From NCBI RefSeq assembly GCF_000516985.1, contig NW_006917101.1:1054001-1118000 (forward strand): a DNA stretch of 64,000 nucleotides. Reading direction: 5' to 3'. Numbering within the stretch: the first letter of the stretch is position 1; every line of letters begins with the position of its first letter. Below, in pieces: positions 35,247 through 47,589 of this stretch. Made by a program: the position numbers and the translations under genes. The DNA is from Pestalotiopsis fici W106-1 (Eukaryota > Ascomycota > Sordariomycetes > Amphisphaeriales > Sporocadaceae). The notes below the pieces were generated by a model. That model was not told the origin of the DNA, ran no database searches, and worked only from the letters and a program-made list of their open reading frames with translations.

Positions 35247-36258
35247 TCACCTCTTCTCGTTATCGCCCCGGACAACGTTCATGACTCTGTCCCAGGTTGT
35301 AGCCTGTCCTGCTTCCTGTCGTGCTTTCCTCTCCTCAGCCTGTTGGTTCCAGATGCCCCTGATCCGGCCGTCGAGCTCGGCCTTGGCCCGCAACTCTGCC
35401 CGGAACGCCTGCTCCTCAGCCGGCCTGTCTATTTCATCCACCTTCTCCAATCTTGTCTTGAGCAGTTGCTGTTGTTCCAAGCTAAGCTCGAACTCGGGAG
35501 CTGGGATCCCCACCAGTGGTTTCTTGGCCAGCAATGGCTCAAATTTGGGTATTGGCCTGCCCTCGGTCTTTGCGGCTTCAATCTCGGCTTCTTGCTGCAG
35601 AAATTTGTGGTACATGGAGTCGGCATGCATTTGAATATCCTCTTCGACCTCGGGCGATCTGTCTGCTGTGGATAGATAACCAAGCGATTTTAATAACCTC
35701 TGCACAAGGATTGTCAGCATCACGCATACACACCCAACGATTGCTGCCCGTGAAACCTACCGTTTGCATATTGTAACACCTCTCAAACTTTTTGATTTGC
35801 GCGCGACACATGGTGAACCGCTCCGTGAAGTTGGGGTTGCTCATGCAGGACCGCCAGTCGACCTGCTCCAGCGCGCAGTTCTCCAGCGCCGCCTTGCCAA
35901 TCTGACTCTTGCGCTCCTTGTAGCCCTCTAGAACGTCCATGATCTTTTCCTGGTCGCTCTTGGTCTCGGCCTCGATCTCGGCAAGGGGGCGGTAGTTCTT
36001 CCACAGGTGCGCATAGCGACCATCTTGGAATTGCGACTCCTTGGGTACGGCAGACTCGTGCGGTTGTTGCTGACCATGTTCGGTCTTTTGTGGGTACGGC
36101 GACGGCGACTGTGATTGTTGTTGTTGCTGCTGCTGCTCTGCTGTTGTTGGGTATCTGACGGGCGACTCCTTCTCGAGGTATTCGCGAAGCTTGGGGTCTA
36201 GCTTTTGCAGGGGATCGTCCGTCGTGTTGGAGCCCCAAAGGCTATGCCACCAGCCCAT
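35247..36258 (-). CDS. Twin CX9C (CHCH-like) fungal mitochondrial protein
   Basis: Two exons, 36258-35761 and 35699-35247, with a 61-bp intron (GTAGGT/GTGCAG), give 316 residues. The central region holds two CX9C pairs: C128/C138 and C151/C161, 12 residues apart, flanked by amphipathic helix. That is the signature of intermembrane-space proteins oxidised by Mia40. Before it lies a Gln/Pro/Ser-rich variable segment with a poly-Gln run (about residues 42-50) and the conserved-looking FQDGRYAHLWKNYRPL. After it come a long charged helix and an Arg/Glu-rich tail. There is no clear presequence, as is usual for Mia40 substrates. I remember close fungal relatives only as uncharacterised proteins. 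The specific role is unknown. Confidence 0.82.
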
Positions 36259-37208
36259 TTTGGTCTTTTGTGGCTAATCGCGAGAACTCTGGATAGCAAT
36301 TGATATTCGGAGGGACAAATTTCATGCGCTAAGATCGGCGTGGTTGTGTTCTCGAGCTGCTCCCGTTGCGAATCTCTGGAGAAGGAGGAAAAAAAAGTTG
36401 AAGCTTTGAGAATGGGTTTCGGGATCTTCCGAGCTATTGGCCTCTATCGATCGCATACGGTGCTAGACAAATATGGGGACTGTACAAAGTATGACCAAAA
36501 CGCCGATTAGACACAGTGTTAATACACACTCATTATAATACAGATCCAGAAACCTACTTTTTGAAATGGTGAATTAATTAATAGCAACTGACATTTGCAG
36601 CTAGGGCGCTATATTCATTCTTGGGCATGGTTGAAATGGCGACCAAGTCATGAATTGCTGGACAACATATCAGACTACATTTACATGTGCATAACGATGG
36701 TTCCTTCGTTGAGAATTGACATTTGATGCCGAACACATTCAAATCCAGGTTCCGCATGGCCGCCAGATGCCCGTCGTATCAGGTGCCTATCAGCATGTTG
36801 ACATTGCAAGCGCTTGATCAGTATGGCCCGTAACGCAACTACCACTTATATCTTTGGGCATACGCAGTGATAGTCAAGAGGTCGGACCGAAAACAAGATA
36901 TTCACTTGCAAGTCTCCGTGTGCGCATGAACAAGTAGAAAATCATCCTGATCGTCAAGACGTTTTGTTGTCATATCGATACATCCCTCATGTCCCAAGTT
37001 TTCGGTACCTATCGTTCCAGGAAACCAATCGTGATCGTTCGAGGTAGAGTTGGTGTGCGTGAAATCGTTGTATTCTTAGCTGCAAAACATGGCTTCTTTT
37101 TGGCCGAGCAGCATCCTATTGAACCGCCCTAGTCCTAATTCTCAGAACACATGACGAACCCTTTCATGCAATTGACGCCTTAATGCCCCCCAGAAGAGAT
37201 GAACCATT
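36259..37208. other. Intergenic region between CX9C gene and RPS11
   Basis: This 950-bp A/T-leaning interval should hold the CX9C gene promoter (near 36259) and the 3' end of RPS11. No other gene is visible. Confidence 0.5.
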
Positions 37209-38000
37209 TTAGAACTTGCTGAACTTCTTGACGGCCTTGCCGGTGCGGGGCAGGACGCGAAGAACGTTGAATCGGACCTGGAGAGGGAGAGTCAGTCATC
37301 GTGTACCCATAAAGATCGCTCCTACACATTGAGGGCGGGGATGCCACATACAGTCTTGGAGAGAGGTCTGCACTGTCCAACGGTGACCTGGTCACCCTCC
37401 TCAACACGGAAAGCCGGGGAGACGTGGGCGGCGAGGTTCTTGTGGCGCTTCTCGTAACGGGCGTACTTGGGGATGAAGTGAAGGTACTCCCGGCGGATGA
37501 TCAGGGTACGGTGCATCTTGGTGGAAACAACGGTACCGGTCAGGATACGGCCACGGATGGAGACGAGACCGGTGAAGGGGCACTTCTTGTCTGCAAACAG
37601 GAATCATGTCAGCGGCTGGTCATTACGAAAAATTCCTCCTCAACCAAGAAAAGTGTGTCGCGCGATTCGCAATGAAGTTGTGTATGTGTGTGGGTATGTT
37701 CCGCGCCGTGTCGCAAAATTTCGAATTGCAGTCTCGGCTGAAGTTTCGCGTCGCTTCCCTTCCCATGGTGCAATTTGTGTTTTTTTGGTCCTCCGTTGCA
37801 ATTCTCGTTTTCTCTCACGTACCGATGTAGCTGCCCTCAATGGCGGTCTTGGGGGTACGGAAACCCAGACCGACGTCCTTGTACCATCTTCGGCCAGCCT
37901 TTCCAGGTCTAGCAGACTTGGTCTTGACCTTGGAGTTCTGGAAGATGTGAGGCTGCTTCTGGTAAGCACGCTCAGACTGGACGGTAAGCTCGGTCGCCAT
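37209..38000 (-). CDS. RPS11: 40S ribosomal protein S11 (uS17)
   Basis: Three exons on the minus strand: 38000-37823, 37590-37352 and 37277-37209. They give 161 residues, in line with eukaryotic uS17 proteins. The joins restore the family sequence: [12 protein letters not shown] at the first intron (232 bp) and [13 protein letters not shown] at the second (74 bp). The N-terminus [16 protein letters not shown] and the [12 protein letters not shown] and [11 protein letters not shown] blocks are diagnostic. uS17 binds 18S rRNA early in small-subunit assembly. Multiple introns near the 5' end and a C/T-rich leader are typical for ribosomal protein genes. The gene is divergent from SPC7 with 581 bp between their ATGs. 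Confidence 0.97.
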
Positions 38001-38581
38001 TTTTGCGATTGTCGGTGGTCGATGGTCGCAAAGGTCGTGCGGTGGCCGAGTTGGTGGTTGACTTGAGGTTGGGCGTTGGGCGAAAGAATGGGTGTTCTTG
38101 AGTTTCGAGGCGGGTCTCTCCAATCCTAAGAATTTTGTCACGAAATTTCAAATGTGTGCGGGCAAGCAAAAAGGGCTGTGGCTGATTTGTGGCTTTCCAC
38201 CGCCGTAACTAAGCTCAAGTGGGGCTCAGGCCTTGGCTGGTCTGTGAGTGTGTCGGTGGCGGTGCATTTGCTGGCCAAAATGGGCCTTTGCAAATTCAGA
38301 AGCACCGACCCGCTTATCACATTCCCCAGTTTCTCAAGAGGTCCCGCACTAGTCTTGATATGGAAGTGCTGTAAACAATGGAAGTCCGTCGCAGAGGCCA
38401 AACAAAAGTGACCCGCTGCTTGCTGTGACGCGGTTGCTAACATCCACAATTAAAGTCATGTTCATGCGCGCTTGGAGTCCTATGGCCCAAATCAGTACCA
38501 TTTGCTTTAAAAATACGCTCTTTTAGTTGAACGAGGGTCGCGCCACGTTTTGCATCATTGTCGCGCCCATATCTGTTCAAG
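38001..38581. promoter_or_regulatory. Divergent promoter region RPS11 / SPC7
   Basis: The 581-bp interval between two opposite start codons must carry the promoter of a constitutive ribosomal protein gene and of a cell-cycle kinetochore gene. The part next to RPS11 is pyrimidine-rich on the transcribed strand sense. I do not identify a specific site. Confidence 0.55.
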
Positions 38582-41500
38582 ATGGATGTTACGGTGCCTT
38601 CAACTCGGCGGTCGCGCAAATCCACTGGCCAGTCGCCAGTTCGCAAGAAGATGGATAAGGAGAATATCACTGTGGACGTGGCTAGCTCTTTGGCCGGTAA
38701 TGGAGGCCGAAAGAAGTCGCGAAGCAAGAGTATGGGACCAGGTGGACTTGACGCTCTTAAACCAAGCACCGGTAATAGGCGTGTGGTAAGTGATCGTGTC
38801 CGACGCATGCTCGTCTTCATGCTGCTCGCTTCATGGCAGAGATTGATTTGATTTCCAGTCGCTAGCCGCACCAGTCAGACCGCCACCCAGGTCGATCTTG
38901 AAGCCAACGATTCCTATATTGCCAGAAATACCACCCCATAAGCCTAAGTCGCGATTTGGTTCGAGTATTCAGAGTGGCAACGGATCCTTTTCCCCCTTTG
39001 GAAAGGATGATTCCAGCTCGTCTGGAACCAAGATTGCATTGCGCACAGAGGAGGAGCAACAAGCTGCTGCACGAAAACGCGAAGAGGAAGAGAGGAAGGC
39101 TCTGGAAAAGGAAATCAACGATCGGAGAGAGGCACGACGGAAGTCCCTAGCCAACCGCAGAGTTTCATTTGCCGCAGAAGCTACGCTACACACCTTTCAC
39201 GAAGTTGAATACATGCAAGACTCGACAACATCGTCTGAAGCTGCTCGACGGGCCTCAGAACTCGCTGCACAGTCAGAATCACAAGCACCTGACAGTCCAG
39301 ATGGATCAGATCCACCGTCAACGCCACCGGATCAAGAAGACCTTGTGCCGGATACGCCTGAAGATCAGAGAGACTTGCATCAGAAGAAGCGCAGAAGAAG
39401 CTCAGCTGCGTCTACTCTGAACTATCACGACGGTGATGATGACACGTTGGCTTCAACTATTTACAGCTCAGATTCTGATGCCACGGACGGGGTGATTGAG
39501 ACACACGAAGAGATTGATTCCGACTCTGGTAGTGACTCTGACAACGATGGCACCACCATGGATGTGGACATTGATGAGATGACGGGTACCTCAATCGCAT
39601 CTGGACAATCAATTTGGACGGAACATTCCATGGATTCCGAGAACGATACTTTGAACGACGCTCTACGACTGGCGCAGAGACAAGCACACACTCAAAGTAT
39701 TGACGAGGAAGAAGAAATCATACCCTCTTTTGGCTGGGCCAAGAAACCTGTCCTGGCGCAACGCGATCCACATCAACAGGCGACGCCCGAGGTATCGCAT
39801 GCTGAGACATCTAGTGGCCAGGACGACGATAACGGCGAAACGGACATGGATATGGACATGGACATGGAGATGACCCACGCAATTGGCGGTATTATCAAGT
39901 CAAATGCCCCAGAAGATGACGCTGCAGACGAGGAAATGTCAATGGACGTCACCAAGGTTCTAGGAGGTATTCTCGCTCGACAAAGTGCCACCAGTCCTGA
40001 AAAGGCCAACGAAGAGTCCTACATGGATGACGCCACCATGGACATGACGACGGCGATTGGCGGTATTCGAAAGACACAAGCCCCGGAAGACGATGCAACC
40101 GAATTGCAGAGCGATGCAGGCTATGAGGACATGTCGATGGAGCTCACAAATGTGATAGGGGGTGTTTTGGCCTCAACTCAGACTGCAGCCAAGGGTAGGA
40201 AATCTTTGCCTAGCAGACGGCGAACCACGAACGCCGGTGATGAGGCCACCATGGACATGACAGTTGGCTTAGGTCGTATCATTCCCAATCAGCAGCGTAT
40301 TGAAGTGGAGGACGACGAAGATGACGCAACTATGGGCATGGAGATGACACAGGCCATTGGTGGCATAATCACACAACCATCCCCAAAGGAGGCTCGTACA
40401 GTGGCGAAGCAACTGATGGAAGAAGAGGTCGATCGAACTGACAGTACTCCGGTTACAGCCGATTCTCCTTCCAAGAGACGCATGTCAGCTTTAACTGAGA
40501 ACAAAGCGCCTTCGCCAGTAGTTGAAAGTCCTGGTCTGTCAGCATTCCGTGGAAAAGGACTTCGACACAGTACGATTCAAATACAGAACTCCTCTTCTCC
40601 TATGCGAGACTCATCCCCAATGCGAAACTCGTCTCCTGCCAGAAATCCCTCACCTCTCAGGAACTCTTCTCTAAGAAGTTCGCTGCGCATCCGCAACACT
40701 TCGCCAGCAAAGTCTTCAAGCCCTTTCAAGGAGCTCACACCGAAGTCAAAGGTAGCTTCGTCTCCACCCAAGAGGACACCATCTGCCAAGTCACCAAGCA
40801 GATCACCGGCAAGGACTGCTTCGCCCCAGAGACCTACGATTCAGATTTCAGAAACGCCTCGATCAGTCCAAAAGAGCCCACAAAGAACTAGTATCTTTCA
40901 GCAAGATTTATCGACTGGCATTTCCACACCACGACACATTCTCACGCCTCAGAGGCGCAGGCTGTCTGGGTTGGGAGCTGATCGTCCAGGACTAGGATCC
41001 CCCAAGGTTACTCAGATTCTGGACCGCCGCGGGTCGATCGGCGAAGCGGCGGACAATTTCATTCCTGGAAAACCTGGGCGAGGAGTTTCATTTGCGGACC
41101 CACGACCTATCGAGGAAGAACTAGACCGAGATCGCCGGGTTGATGAAGACCGAGAAAATGGCCGAAAAATTCTGGAAAGAGAGGCAGACGGCGATGATGA
41201 GAACTCGACATCTACCCTGAAGGACATGATCTCCAGCATGACCCCCAAGAAAAAGAGTGTCCCTCTCCGCGGCCGAAAAAGTCTGCACGTGGGCAGTGCC
41301 ATGGGCCTTCTTGGCAAGCGGCCCTCTGAACTGGACGAAGATGATGAAGATGACCAAAGAGATGGTGTCAAGAGACTCAAGGGTCACCAAGGATCGCCTG
41401 TCAAGAATGTGCGGCTTAATGCACCTCCTTCCAAGGCTGAGACAACTGGTCGTCGCACCAGATCATCAGGACGTGTCCCTGAAGAGACAGAGGAGAGCGC

Positions 41501-43217
41501 AAGCACGCCAACGTCTCTCTCACCAACAAAAATTTCTTCCGTGCAGTCACCACAAGCCAAAAACAAGTTCAAAGTCGTTGAAGATCAGCCTACAAATACC
41601 TTTAGCTTCGAGGACCCAACCCGATTGGACGATCTCGAAATCCCCGATGACGGTCTGGAGCGCATTCACCTCCAGGACTTCCTCAATATGACAAGCATTC
41701 GATTCATGGAACTCACTACCACCAAACGACGACACACTCAAGCCCCGGATTCTTTCCGAGACAGCATATTGCAGAGAGAAGATGACATGTCGTTCGAGCG
41801 TTGTGTTGTTGCTGGGGCTTGCACAGTCCCCATGCTGGAGCTTTATCAACATTCATGCCGCGAGCTGAAAAAGTACATTTCAGAGGGACGTCGCATCGTG
41901 CGCGAAATCGAGACTGAGACCTTTGAAGAAAACCCACCACTGTTCAAGGAATACATTTCTGCATCACCGGACTTCAAGCTACTGATGGACAATCAATTCA
42001 AGAATGTCAAAACACACGCACGGCTACTCAGCAAAGCCATGTGGTACGAATGGCGCATGAAGCTTCAAGATGGCCTCAAGGAAGGTCTGTTGAAGATAGC
42101 CGAGGAGATGGATGAGGACGAGCGAGTCTTGCAAAAGGAGGAACAGCTGCTGCAGTCAATATTGCCAGAACTTACGGCGCAGTCAGAAGCACTCGAGACT
42201 GAGCACGAGAACTTGCAAGCTATCGCCCAAGAGATTGCAGATTGTGACCCCGAAGACTTGCTGGCTGCCCGGGCTGAGCTGACAGCAGTCGACGCCGACA
42301 TTGAGGCCATGGCTCGACAGATTGAGGAGTTGCAGCATACACTTCAAGAGACCGAGGCAACAGTGGTAGGCTTGTCACGGAGGAAAGAGGATTGCGTGGC
42401 AGAAATTGCAGAAGCCGAGCAAATCCGTGAAGAGTGTAGAGGTTGGACCTCTCACGAGATCAGCTCTCTTAAAGGTGAGTCCACTTCAAGACTGCTGCAA
42501 TATCTGGGTTGAGACTAAAACATGTGCACAGAAAAAGTCGATGCCATTGAACAGGAGCACGGCTGGAACATTACCGGCATATCTGGAAGCAGGATCTCCA
42601 TGACGTACCGTCGGGACATTGAGCTGGTATTTGACATTGCCTCCTTCCAGGGCAGCGCGCACCAGCCCGGCAGCTCGTCTAGTGGCTCGCGCATTGACCT
42701 GTGGTATGTTGCAGCCAATCGGGAGCGCGATCCACAGCCGCCCACTCCCGAAAAGGAATTTTTTGTACAGAGCATCCGTGATTACGTAAGGAGACTGGAC
42801 CAAGCTAGCACAAAGATCTCCACTCTTCTCCGGGCTGTCGGCGCAGCGTGGGACAAGGCCGGCGCCGTGGCCAACGACATCCGTATATTGAATTGCACCT
42901 TTCCTACCGAGGTCTCCCGGACCGATGACTCCACCCTGACGGTCAAGATTGTCTTGCTTCTTGCAGCTTTGGAGACCAAGGTAGACATTGTGTTGGGAAT
43001 GCATGCTCAAGACACACCCCAAGGACTGGAGGTTACCATCTCGCCACAAGCAAAGGTGGTCTACGGCGAGCACTTTAAGATTGACAATGTATGCGATTAT
43101 TTGGTCACACGTCTAGGAGAATTAGTTAGAACAGGAGACGAGGCTGCGGATAAGAACTCGTGGAGCGATGTCATCGTCGAGTTGCATGAAAGGCTTTTGG
43201 CTAGGGGAAGGAAATAA
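38582..43217 (+). CDS. SPC7: Outer kinetochore scaffold Spc7 (KNL1/Spc105)
   Basis: Three exons: 38582-38785, 38859-42474 and 42532-43217, all in frame, give 1501 residues. The N-terminus has the two PP1-docking motifs of KNL1 proteins: SILK at residues 80-83 and RVSF at 169-172. Residues about 400-565 hold six MELT-like repeats (MEMT, MDVT, MDMT, MELT, MDMT, MEMT), each followed by an IGG/LGG-type tail. When phosphorylated by Mps1, MELT repeats recruit Bub3-Bub1 for the spindle checkpoint. A long disordered Ser/Pro/Arg-rich region with short N/S-P repeats (about 640-680) follows. Then come the Spc7 helical domain with coiled coils (about 1000-1290) and the C-terminal tandem RWD region that binds Mis12/MIND. 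Spc7 joins microtubule-binding Ndc80 and Mis12 in the KMN network. The call is secure. Confidence 0.95.
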
Positions 43218-45761
43218 ATCTTTAGGATCAAAGGCAATGACTAATGACGTGCAGTCATTCTGACAGGACTGCTTATAGGACGGAGTTCAGGGGCTGGAGT
43301 CGAGACATATACCTTAGCGTTCTTGTGATTGAATTATATTGTCTTTTCCATAACAGAATAGCCATTCCTGGAGTGATTAACCTTTACACGTCCCTAATCA
43401 TTATGGTGCATATCTGATTGAGTTGAGGACAAGACATATTTGGCGAGTTGTCCAAATGCCCTGTTGTTAAAAAAAAAAAAAAGTTGCTTGTTGCTTGATG
43501 CTTTTCAGACTTTTGTTTTCGAATTGGGTACTGCTTCCACCACGTTGAGTTCACTGAGTGTCATCACCATAAGGCAATAGGCCAAGCCATATGCCTGGTG
43601 GTTTGTATAGCGTTTCTTTCAACTTTGAATAAGGCGATTTGAGTCGATTCTGAGTTATGCCAGTCGACCGCAGTATCAAGCAAGTGGATTTTATCATCCA
43701 GAGAGGATTGATAGACATATTTGATTCATGTCTTGTGTTTCGACAAGATGATACATTGAATATTGAGCTTTGAGATCTACTTTTGAGGATATGATGTAAG
43801 CATAATTACTCAAGAATAAAAACCGTATTTGATATAGCCATGGAATTATCAAAGTTCACAGGACACATTATACTGAATGTGGAGAAAGCATTAAGTTGTA
43901 TCAAAGTTCAATCAGAACCACATGCAACACCACTACCGACAAATTGCAAGCCAGACTGTGGAAAGGAGAGAGGGAGGGTAGAAAAAAAAAAAAAAAAAGA
44001 GGCACTCAACCAAATTGAAGCATATACGTACAAGTAGCACTGCAAAAAGAAATCAAGGTCTAACGACCTCTACCACTGACCCATGCCAGCTTACAGTTTA
44101 GTTTATTCAGGTCGTGACCCCATCCCGAGGACCTGTGGTGAAGATGTCTTTTATTATCATACTTGAGCTTACCAGTCAGTCTCATTTCCAATAGTACTGA
44201 GCTCATGCTACGGACCCATGTGCAATCTAATGCTGCTGGCACCACTCTGCGTTGCTATAATCAGCCGCGTCACGTCTTTCTACGGCGAACTTGGACTTGA
44301 TGGATGCGGGTTCTAGGCAATGAATTTATTCGCGCTGTTGGAAGTCCTGATTGGAGACCTCATGCAATACACTGGACAGATAACACGGAGGGATGGAAAA
44401 TACTCGAGATCACAGGAACCCGTCGAAAACAAGAGGTAGATTACAGTGAGCAGCTCTACACGTCTGTTGCTCACAGTGGCTTGGGAATTTAGCACAGTCA
44501 TCATGGCCACGCTGGAGGCAAACACGCAGGATTCACTCTCTGATTTCCGGGCGAGTCTGCGTAGTATCTGGCAGCAGAGTGGCCCGCGTTCGAGTTCAAC
44601 GATATGACCATGGCACATGACTTTCCGCAAATGGTTTGATAGCACGATTAGTCTCGTTCCCGCTCTTTCTGTCTCTCTCTCGTAATGACAAAAAAAACCT
44701 CTTCTGTCCAAATATTGAGCCCGCCGGCCGCAACAGTCGCTGCTCACCACGAAATGGTTAAGCTGCTGTAGCTTGACGCGTCACATACTGGTTGCTACGC
44801 GGGGAGCTGCCCGCCAGGTTGGTCGCGACAGCTCGCAGGCTGCAATCAAAACAAACGGCCATGATGAAATCAAAGAGTTCACGTATTTGTCAAATATTCT
44901 GCATCTCCAGTACGAGAAGACGAGACTCAATGCTGGATGATCTTGCATCCATGGTTCTAGACAATCATTCCGGTGATCGACATACACAATGTTTGACATG
45001 CCAAGTGACAATCTGTAGTTTGCGCCTTTGAGTCACAAAGTCCATGGAGTGCATGTGCTCAGAGTGCGTGTTCAGCATATCGGTTCTTGATCCTACATAA
45101 GTGCAAGCTGCCCTCACGAAAAGTAGATGGATATCCAGAGGATGACTGTTAAATAATATTCAAGTTATTGTAGTTCTTGTATCTATACTATTGCCCGTGA
45201 ACACCAACATCTGTTATAATATCAAGCTGACTCGGCTGCGGCTGGGAGGGACGAACTCGAGCAAAATGCCATGCCCCCTTTCGAAAAAACCGGCCAGGGG
45301 TACAAAGGTACAAAGACCAGAGCGCGGCTGGGCTGCTGGGCTGTTAGTCTGCGTGGTAGCCTGGAGGCTGGCCAATGAGAAGCGAGAATTCCACCGCGGC
45401 CGCCGTTTGCAACTATTCGCAGCGGCCAGCGCGGTGCAAAACTCCAGGGCCGCCAGGTCCGGCCGACACCTGCCACTGCGGCTCGCAGCCAGGACTTTTT
45501 TTATTATAAATGACCCCCTTGTTGCAGCCAAACCTGAAGCTTTTTTTTTTTCCCTTTCTTCTTCGTCCCACTGATCAAGTTCATATTTACGTGTATCATA
45601 ACTGCTAGCTTTACAGCGCCGCTCCCTTGACTCACTTGAACCTCTCGTCTTTAGGACTTACGCTTCCAGAATTTTAATTCTCGTTTCGTTACCCGACTTC
45701 TGTCACCATTTCCCTTCCCGCTTTCTCGATCTTTAAGATCCATACCGACGACGATACCACG
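43218..45761. other. 2.5-kb intergenic region
   Basis: No gene is supported. Poly-A runs occur at about 43470-43482 and 43984-43999. The part from 45230 to 45520 is GC-rich with a CCAAT box at about 45371, followed by a C/T-rich tract to 45761. It looks like the promoter and leader of the membrane-protein gene. Confidence 0.5.
45370..45375 (+). promoter_or_regulatory. CCAAT box candidate
   Basis: A CCAAT pentamer (GGCCAATGAG) sits about 390 bp upstream of the ATG at 45762, in a GC-rich island. In fungi the Hap complex binds CCAAT; functional use here is only inferred. Confidence 0.3.
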
Positions 45762-47571
45762 ATGACTCAGCACGTCATCCGTCTCCTGGCCTTTGTTGCC
45801 ATTCTTTACGCCTTTATGGCACTGCTCGGAGTCGACCTGGGCACCCTTGAGATGCATGACGCATCCGAGGATGTCAAGTGGTAAGTTTGCACCCTTTTTC
45901 ATTGCTTCCCTCTGTTCCTTTTCTGTCTGTCAGCGCAAGATACCATCAAGGGAGATGAATTCTTGGTTCTGTGGCTGTGTTTTCTCTGTCAACTGCTTCT
46001 CCTGATGCCCATCTCCATCTCCATCATCGACCACGCTGTCGACTTCTCCATCCAAACGTCCATCCAATATTTTTCCCATCGCGAGAAAACTCTGGCTTGT
46101 TGCTATTCAGATTACCCCTCCATCCCACCATTCTCTTATCCAGCTACCCCTCCAAACATCAACCCTCATATTGTTTATGTCCCTCCCCCACCACAAGTTT
46201 ATTCACTTGTACATTCATTTACTTGTACATGTCCATGATACATCTTCATCATACATCTTCATTATACATCTTCATTATAAATCTTCATTATACATCTTCA
46301 TCATACATCTTCATCATATATATCCACCATACCTATCCACTATCCCTCTCCACCATACATGTTCATCATACATGTTCATCATATACCTTCATCATATATC
46401 TTCATCATACATCTTCATCGTCCCATCCATCCCATTCATGCTTCATCACCATGCCAAGTCACTCCCACCATCCGTTCCCTCCTAGACCATTCCATATAGT
46501 TCGAGTACTTTCAATCAATTCATATGTAACTCAAGAAGTTTTGTTGAATCGTTGTAAACTAACGTGACCTTCAGGATCGTGCTCGCCTGGCCCTTTGCTG
46601 CCTGTCTTGCCTTTGGCTTGATGGAAGGCATCTGGTTCTGTGGCTTGTGCGCTTTCCTCTTGTACCTCTGGATGACTATACCGGCTCTCATCTGCGGTAC
46701 CCTGTTCCTCGTCGCCTCGGTTGTCCTTCTGGTTGGTGGTGGAGTGGCCTCCGCCAAGTACGGTGGTGTGCGCTGGCTCTGTTTCTATGCCTATGTCGCG
46801 TTCTTAGGCTTGATTGATGCAATCAAGTACGGTCCGCAGGGCATGGAGCGCTTGGTCTGGGTTGTCCAGTGTCAACTGGGCATTCACCTGGGCCTAGGCG
46901 CCCTGGGTCTGGTTCTCTATGTCGTCGTTGGTGTTTGCTATGCTTTCGCCTTCGGCTTGATGACCAGTGTCCCGGGTCGGGCCGTGCAGCAGTTCCTTGG
47001 CACTCTGCTCAAGGTTCTGTACCAGTTCGGAAAAGCTACGGTCACTCTACTGTGGACTTGCCTCCTGGCCTTTGTCCTCTGCTGCCATTTCATCCTCTTC
47101 GCCTGGTCTCGGTTCCCTGATTCGCTACCTTGGAACCAGCCAGTTGCTCGTCCGTCGACGTCTTCGGACATTCATGTCGACAATGACAGCGATGATGAGG
47201 ATGACGATGATAGCCACCAGCCTCCCCCCACTGGCATGTCACGTTCGCTGACTTTCACGGATAAGCACCTCGACTACGCCAGCGACACCGAGGATGACGA
47301 CTGGGACAAGGACTTTGACTTCGACTCCACGGACGACACTACTACGGATGAATCTTCTGATGACGACCAGGGCTATCGCAAGAATCGTCAGATGAACTCG
47401 CTAGGTTGTTCGACCTACGGGCTCCCTGATGACTTCTACGATTACTCCGACGATGACAGCAGCGCAGCGGATCCCAGCTCGCCAATGAAATCGCCGGAGC
47501 CTATCATCAGTGACATTGTTTCTGTTTGCCATACTCCCGAGGTGACCGCCCTGCCAGGCAACTCTGACTAG
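45762..47571 (+). CDS. Multi-pass membrane protein with acidic tail (short form of the locus)
   Basis: Two exons, 45762-45880 and 46575-47571, separated by a 694-bp intron with consensus GTAAGT donor, CTAAC branch site and TTCAG acceptor; the join completes a Trp codon. The short product has 371 residues. A first hydrophobic segment lies at residues 5-25. About five more lie between residues 42 and 215, including Leu/Val/Gly-rich stretches around LCAFLLYLWM, LFLVASVVLLVGGG and LLAFVLCCHFILF. After residue 220 the protein is very acidic with Asp runs and ends at TAG 47569-47571. The intron contains a 13-nt minisatellite. The same frame continues past the TAG into the 747-codon ORF (see that entry), so this may be only the N-terminal part of a larger protein. 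I do not recognise the family. Confidence 0.72.
46238..46419 (+). repeat. 13-nt minisatellite, 14 units, inside an intron
   Basis: Fourteen units of 13 nt, consensus ATACATCTTCATC, run head to tail in perfect register with substitutions but no indels. The array lies wholly inside the 694-bp intron of the membrane-protein gene. Because 13 is not a multiple of three, it leaves several frames open by repetition, which explains the apparent ORFs at 45971-46567 and 46171-46485. Confidence 0.9.
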
Positions 47572-47589
47572 TACTCAGAGCCCCAACAG
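47542..47589 (+). other. Candidate 48-nt in-frame intron containing the TAG stop
   Basis: The segment starts GTGACC, has a CTGAC branch-like site about 22 nt before its end and finishes AACAG. Its length, 48 nt, is 16 codons. Splicing would remove the TAG at 47569-47571 and join residue Glu362 to the FG-repeat ORF without a frame change, giving a 1125-residue protein. The donor is weak, so retention or alternative splicing is possible. Confidence 0.4.

Noticed and set aside
45971..46567. Overlapping ORFs rich in Ser/His/Ile
   Set aside because: They are produced by the 13-nt minisatellite within an intron; a repeat of 13 nt keeps several frames open.
47565..47571. TGACTA readthrough motif next to the TAG
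   Set aside because: The TGA of this motif is out of frame with the ORF; the in-frame stop is TAG, so the fungal UGA-CUA readthrough signal does not apply.
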